7,209 nucleotides of DNA, from the NCBI GenBank assembly GCA_023425615.1, contig JAFACJ010001177.1, positions 1 through 7,209 of the forward strand, given 5' to 3'. The notes beneath the pieces were generated by a model. It searched no databases, was not told the origin of the DNA, and saw only the letters and a list, made by a program, of their open reading frames with translations. Origin of the DNA: Actinomycetes bacterium (GTDB taxonomy: Bacteria > Actinomycetota > Actinomycetes > Streptosporangiales > Streptosporangiaceae). Shown in pieces: positions 5,749-7,209 of this stretch. Positions within the stretch are counted from its first letter, which is position 1. Every line of letters begins with the position of its first letter. The translations under genes were made by a program, and so were the position numbers.

Positions 5749-6941
5749 GCTGCTCCACCGATCCGGGTTTCCGGGACCTGGCCTCCAGCCTCGCGCCGTC
5801 CGCGGTCTCGCGTTACCTCGCTCTGCACGGCTGGGAGTTCGAGGCCCGGAGTGAAGGGGTCAAGGAGATCTGGCGGCTGCCCGGCCAGGCCGGCGAACGC
5901 GCACGGGGACGGATCCTGCTGCCACTCGATACGGGATTCGTCGACTTCCGGCAACGCTTCTACGATGCGCTGCTCGCGATCGGCCTGCTCAACGACTGGG
6001 ACGCCGCCAAGGTCTACGAGCAGATCGTCACGACCCGCGCCGACCGGTTCCAGGTGCGGCTCGACCAGTACATGACCGACGGCACGATCCCGTTCCGGCA
6101 GGCTGAGGCCACCATCGCGGGGATCTATCGGATGCTCCGCGCCGCGGCCACCACGGTGAGTTCGCCGCGGCACCCCCACGTGGGCCGACGCCCGGCCGCA
6201 GTGGGCGAGTTCTTCGATGACGACGTCCGGCTCGGGCACACCAAGGCGGGCAGCTTCATCTTCACCGTGGTGGCCAGGCATCAGGATCTTCCAGCGCAGG
6301 AAGAGCTGCCCGTTCCCGGTCCCCGTCCGTCCGGGGACTCCTTCTCCCGGCGCGTCATGGAGACCCTCGCGACCGGCTTGGAGACCACCAGGGACCTGAC
6401 GGCGGGCAGACGCATGGACGCACTGGACGAGCCGACGCGGTGGGGGCTGAGCTCCGCACTGGTCGAGTCGCTGGAGGACATCGCCAGGCCGGAGGTGCTG
6501 CGGGCGGTCGACTTGTCATTCGACTGGGCGGATTCCGTGGCCCCACCGGCCGTCGGTCGGGAGCCGATCAGGATCGAGCGCACCGCCGTCGCGGGCCTCG
6601 CCGGGGTGCGGGAGCGCCTCGCCCGGCAAGAGGACCCGCCGCGCCGGGAGACGCTCATCGGCTCCGTCCGCTCCCTCACCCGCGAGGAAGTCGGAGACGA
6701 GGACGAGACCGGCACGATCATCCTGTCCGCCGACGTCAACGGGCGCAGCCGCAACGTCAAGGTCGTTCTCGACGGCGAGGCCCACGAATGGGCGATCCTC
6801 GCCTACCGCAAGAAGCAGCCACTGGTCGTGACCGGCGACCTGGTCCACGAGCGGCGCTCCTGGTGGCTGACCGGCGAGATCGAGCTCGACACGAGCTTCC
6901 TCGCCTACCGCTACGGAGACGATCCCACTCAGGTCGACTGA
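5745..6941 (+). CDS. hypothetical protein, partner of the DUF4365-type gene
   Basis: A 398-residue soluble protein of unknown function, with no signal peptide and no membrane segment. I see no known catalytic motif. The N-terminal part has a compact segment SRYLALHGWEFEARSEGVKE (22-41) followed by IWRLPG (42-47), then an ILLPLD strand and a helical stretch to about 135. A central element DDDVRLGHTKAGSFIFTVVA (158-177) leads into SFSRRVMETLATGL (199-212). The C-terminal 303-385 is strand-rich (LIGSVRSLTRE, GTIILSADVNGR, NVKVVLDG, PLVVTGDLVHE, WWLTGEIELD) and could be an OB-like beta barrel. I recall similar unnamed proteins in actinobacteria, but cannot name the family. The start overlaps the nuclease-like stop by 4 bases (ATGA), with GAGGAAGG at 5731-5738, so the two are probably made together. 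It could bind nucleic acid through the C-terminal domain or regulate the nuclease-like protein; both are guesses. Confidence 0.82.
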   Translation: MSCSTDPGFRDLASSLAPSAVSRYLALHGWEFEARSEGVKEIWRLPGQAGERARGRILLPLDTGFVDFRQRFYDALLAIGLLNDWDAAKVYEQIVTTRADRFQVRLDQYMTDGTIPFRQAEATIAGIYRMLRAAATTVSSPRHPHVGRRPAAVGEFFDDDVRLGHTKAGSFIFTVVARHQDLPAQEELPVPGPRPSGDSFSRRVMETLATGLETTRDLTAGRRMDALDEPTRWGLSSALVESLEDIARPEVLRAVDLSFDWADSVAPPAVGREPIRIERTAVAGLAGVRERLARQEDPPRRETLIGSVRSLTREEVGDEDETGTIILSADVNGRSRNVKVVLDGEAHEWAILAYRKKQPLVVTGDLVHERRSWWLTGEIELDTSFLAYRYGDDPTQVD

Positions 6942-6949
6942 CGAGTGGG
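6924..6949 (+). other. small stem-loop over the stop codon of the hypothetical gene
   Basis: CCCACTC (6924-6930) pairs exactly with GAGTGGG (6943-6949) around a 12-base loop that contains the end of the gene and its TGA. GTGGGT (6945-6950) could instead pair with ACCCAC (6986-6991), so alternative folds exist. It may add to termination or protect the 3' end of the mRNA. Confidence 0.4.
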
Positions 6950-6961
6950 TCAGGCGAGAAG

Positions 6962-7007
6962 CCTGGCGGGAGGGACATGGCCCTCACCCACGTTCCTCCC
7001 CGCCAGG
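6962..7007. terminator. GC-rich hairpin between convergent genes, probable two-way terminator
   Basis: CCTGGCGGGAGG (6962-6973) pairs with CCTCCCCGCCAGG (6995-7007) with a single bulged base, around a loop of 21 bases. It lies between the plus-strand hypothetical gene, ending at 6941, and the minus-strand CoA-transferase, ending at 7030, where a shared terminator is expected. There is no clear U-tract, which is common for actinobacterial terminators. A smaller hairpin CAGGC-GAGAA-GCCTG (6951-6965) overlaps its left side. Confidence 0.6.
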
Positions 7008-7029
7008 GTGTCCCGAGGTCTTCGCGTGC

Positions 7030-7209
7030 CTATGCGTCGTCCAGCCAGTCTCCGTGCTCGCCCAGGCGCGGCGGCGGACGGTAGTCGGGCTCATGGCCCG
7101 CCACCCGGATGGAGCCGCCGACCAGCCGGAAGTCACCGGCCGTCACGACCGCCTCCGGTGTCGCCTCCAGCGCCTCGGGCAGCGTCCGCACGGCCGCCAC
7201 GGGGACGCC
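7030..7209 (-). CDS. CaiB/BaiF (family III) CoA-transferase, C-terminal end only
   Basis: The minus strand from the right edge encodes 59 residues before TAG at 7032-7030. It begins GVPVAAVRTLPEALE, has FRLVGGSIRVAGHEP in the middle and ends PDYRPPPRLGEHGDWLDDA. The order GVP-x-xPVRT, then G/S-P/I-RV, then PPPRLGEH is the usual C-terminal signature of family III CoA-transferases, which move CoA between carboxylic acids. The catalytic aspartate and the rest of the protein lie beyond the window. It points the same way as the catabolic operon but is separated from it by the plus-strand module. It may belong to the same or a neighbouring CoA pathway. The fragment is short, so the family call is good but not certain. 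Confidence 0.8.
   Translation of the reverse strand, partial: GVPVAAVRTLPEALEATPEAVVTAGDFRLVGGSIRVAGHEPDYRPPPRLGEHGDWLDDA

Noticed and set aside
1..7209. tRNA, rRNA, CRISPR array, insertion sequence or integrase
   Set aside because: No cloverleaf, repeat-spacer pattern, terminal inverted repeats or transposase/recombinase motif was seen on either strand.

Overview
The window is very GC-rich with strongly G/C-ending codons and purine-rich ribosome binding sites, which points to a high-GC actinomycete. My guess is a filamentous or Streptosporangiales-like genome, but the genus cannot be fixed from sequence alone. Most of the window is one tight minus-strand operon for CoA-dependent catabolism of an unidentified carboxylic acid. 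A two-gene plus-strand module of a different character follows it on the right, and the tail of a second minus-strand CoA gene sits at the right edge.

Minus-strand operon (about 5037 down to 1, transcribed right to left): acyl-CoA synthetase (4939-3521), a short acyl-CoA dehydrogenase-like subunit (3543-2635), a full-length acyl-CoA dehydrogenase (2648-1560, TTG start), an enoyl-CoA hydratase/isomerase-family protein (1558-791), a carboxymuconolactone decarboxylase-family protein (778-395) and the N-terminal third of a 3-hydroxyisobutyrate dehydrogenase-like protein (398 to beyond base 1). Junctions run from a 23-bp overlap to a 12-bp gap, so the genes should be co-transcribed and largely coupled in translation. 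Read as a pathway: activation to an acyl-CoA, dehydrogenation by a probable heteromeric dehydrogenase, a crotonase-fold step, then a decarboxylase- or isomerase-like step and an NAD(P)-dependent oxidation. The substrate is not known. A promoter-like element with an inverted repeat over its -10 (5003-5021) lies just upstream and suggests local repression, perhaps by a TetR-type acyl-CoA sensor.

Plus-strand module (5218-6941): a DUF4365-type protein with a restriction-endonuclease-like D...QxK core, followed with an ATGA overlap by a 398-residue protein of unknown function. The N-terminus of the first gene appears broken. Coding-like sequence from an ATG at 5265 runs in one frame and switches to another at an 11-base sequence, TGCTCGGTCAA. 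This fits a deletion between short direct repeats, or an assembly collapse. The pair may be an uncharacterised nuclease-plus-partner system, possibly for defence, but this is inference.

Right edge: a GC-rich hairpin at 6962-7007 lies between convergent genes. Bases 7209-7030 on the minus strand encode the last 59 residues of a CaiB/BaiF (family III) CoA-transferase. The nuclease-like module is therefore flanked on both sides by minus-strand CoA-metabolism genes, as if inserted into or between catabolic units.
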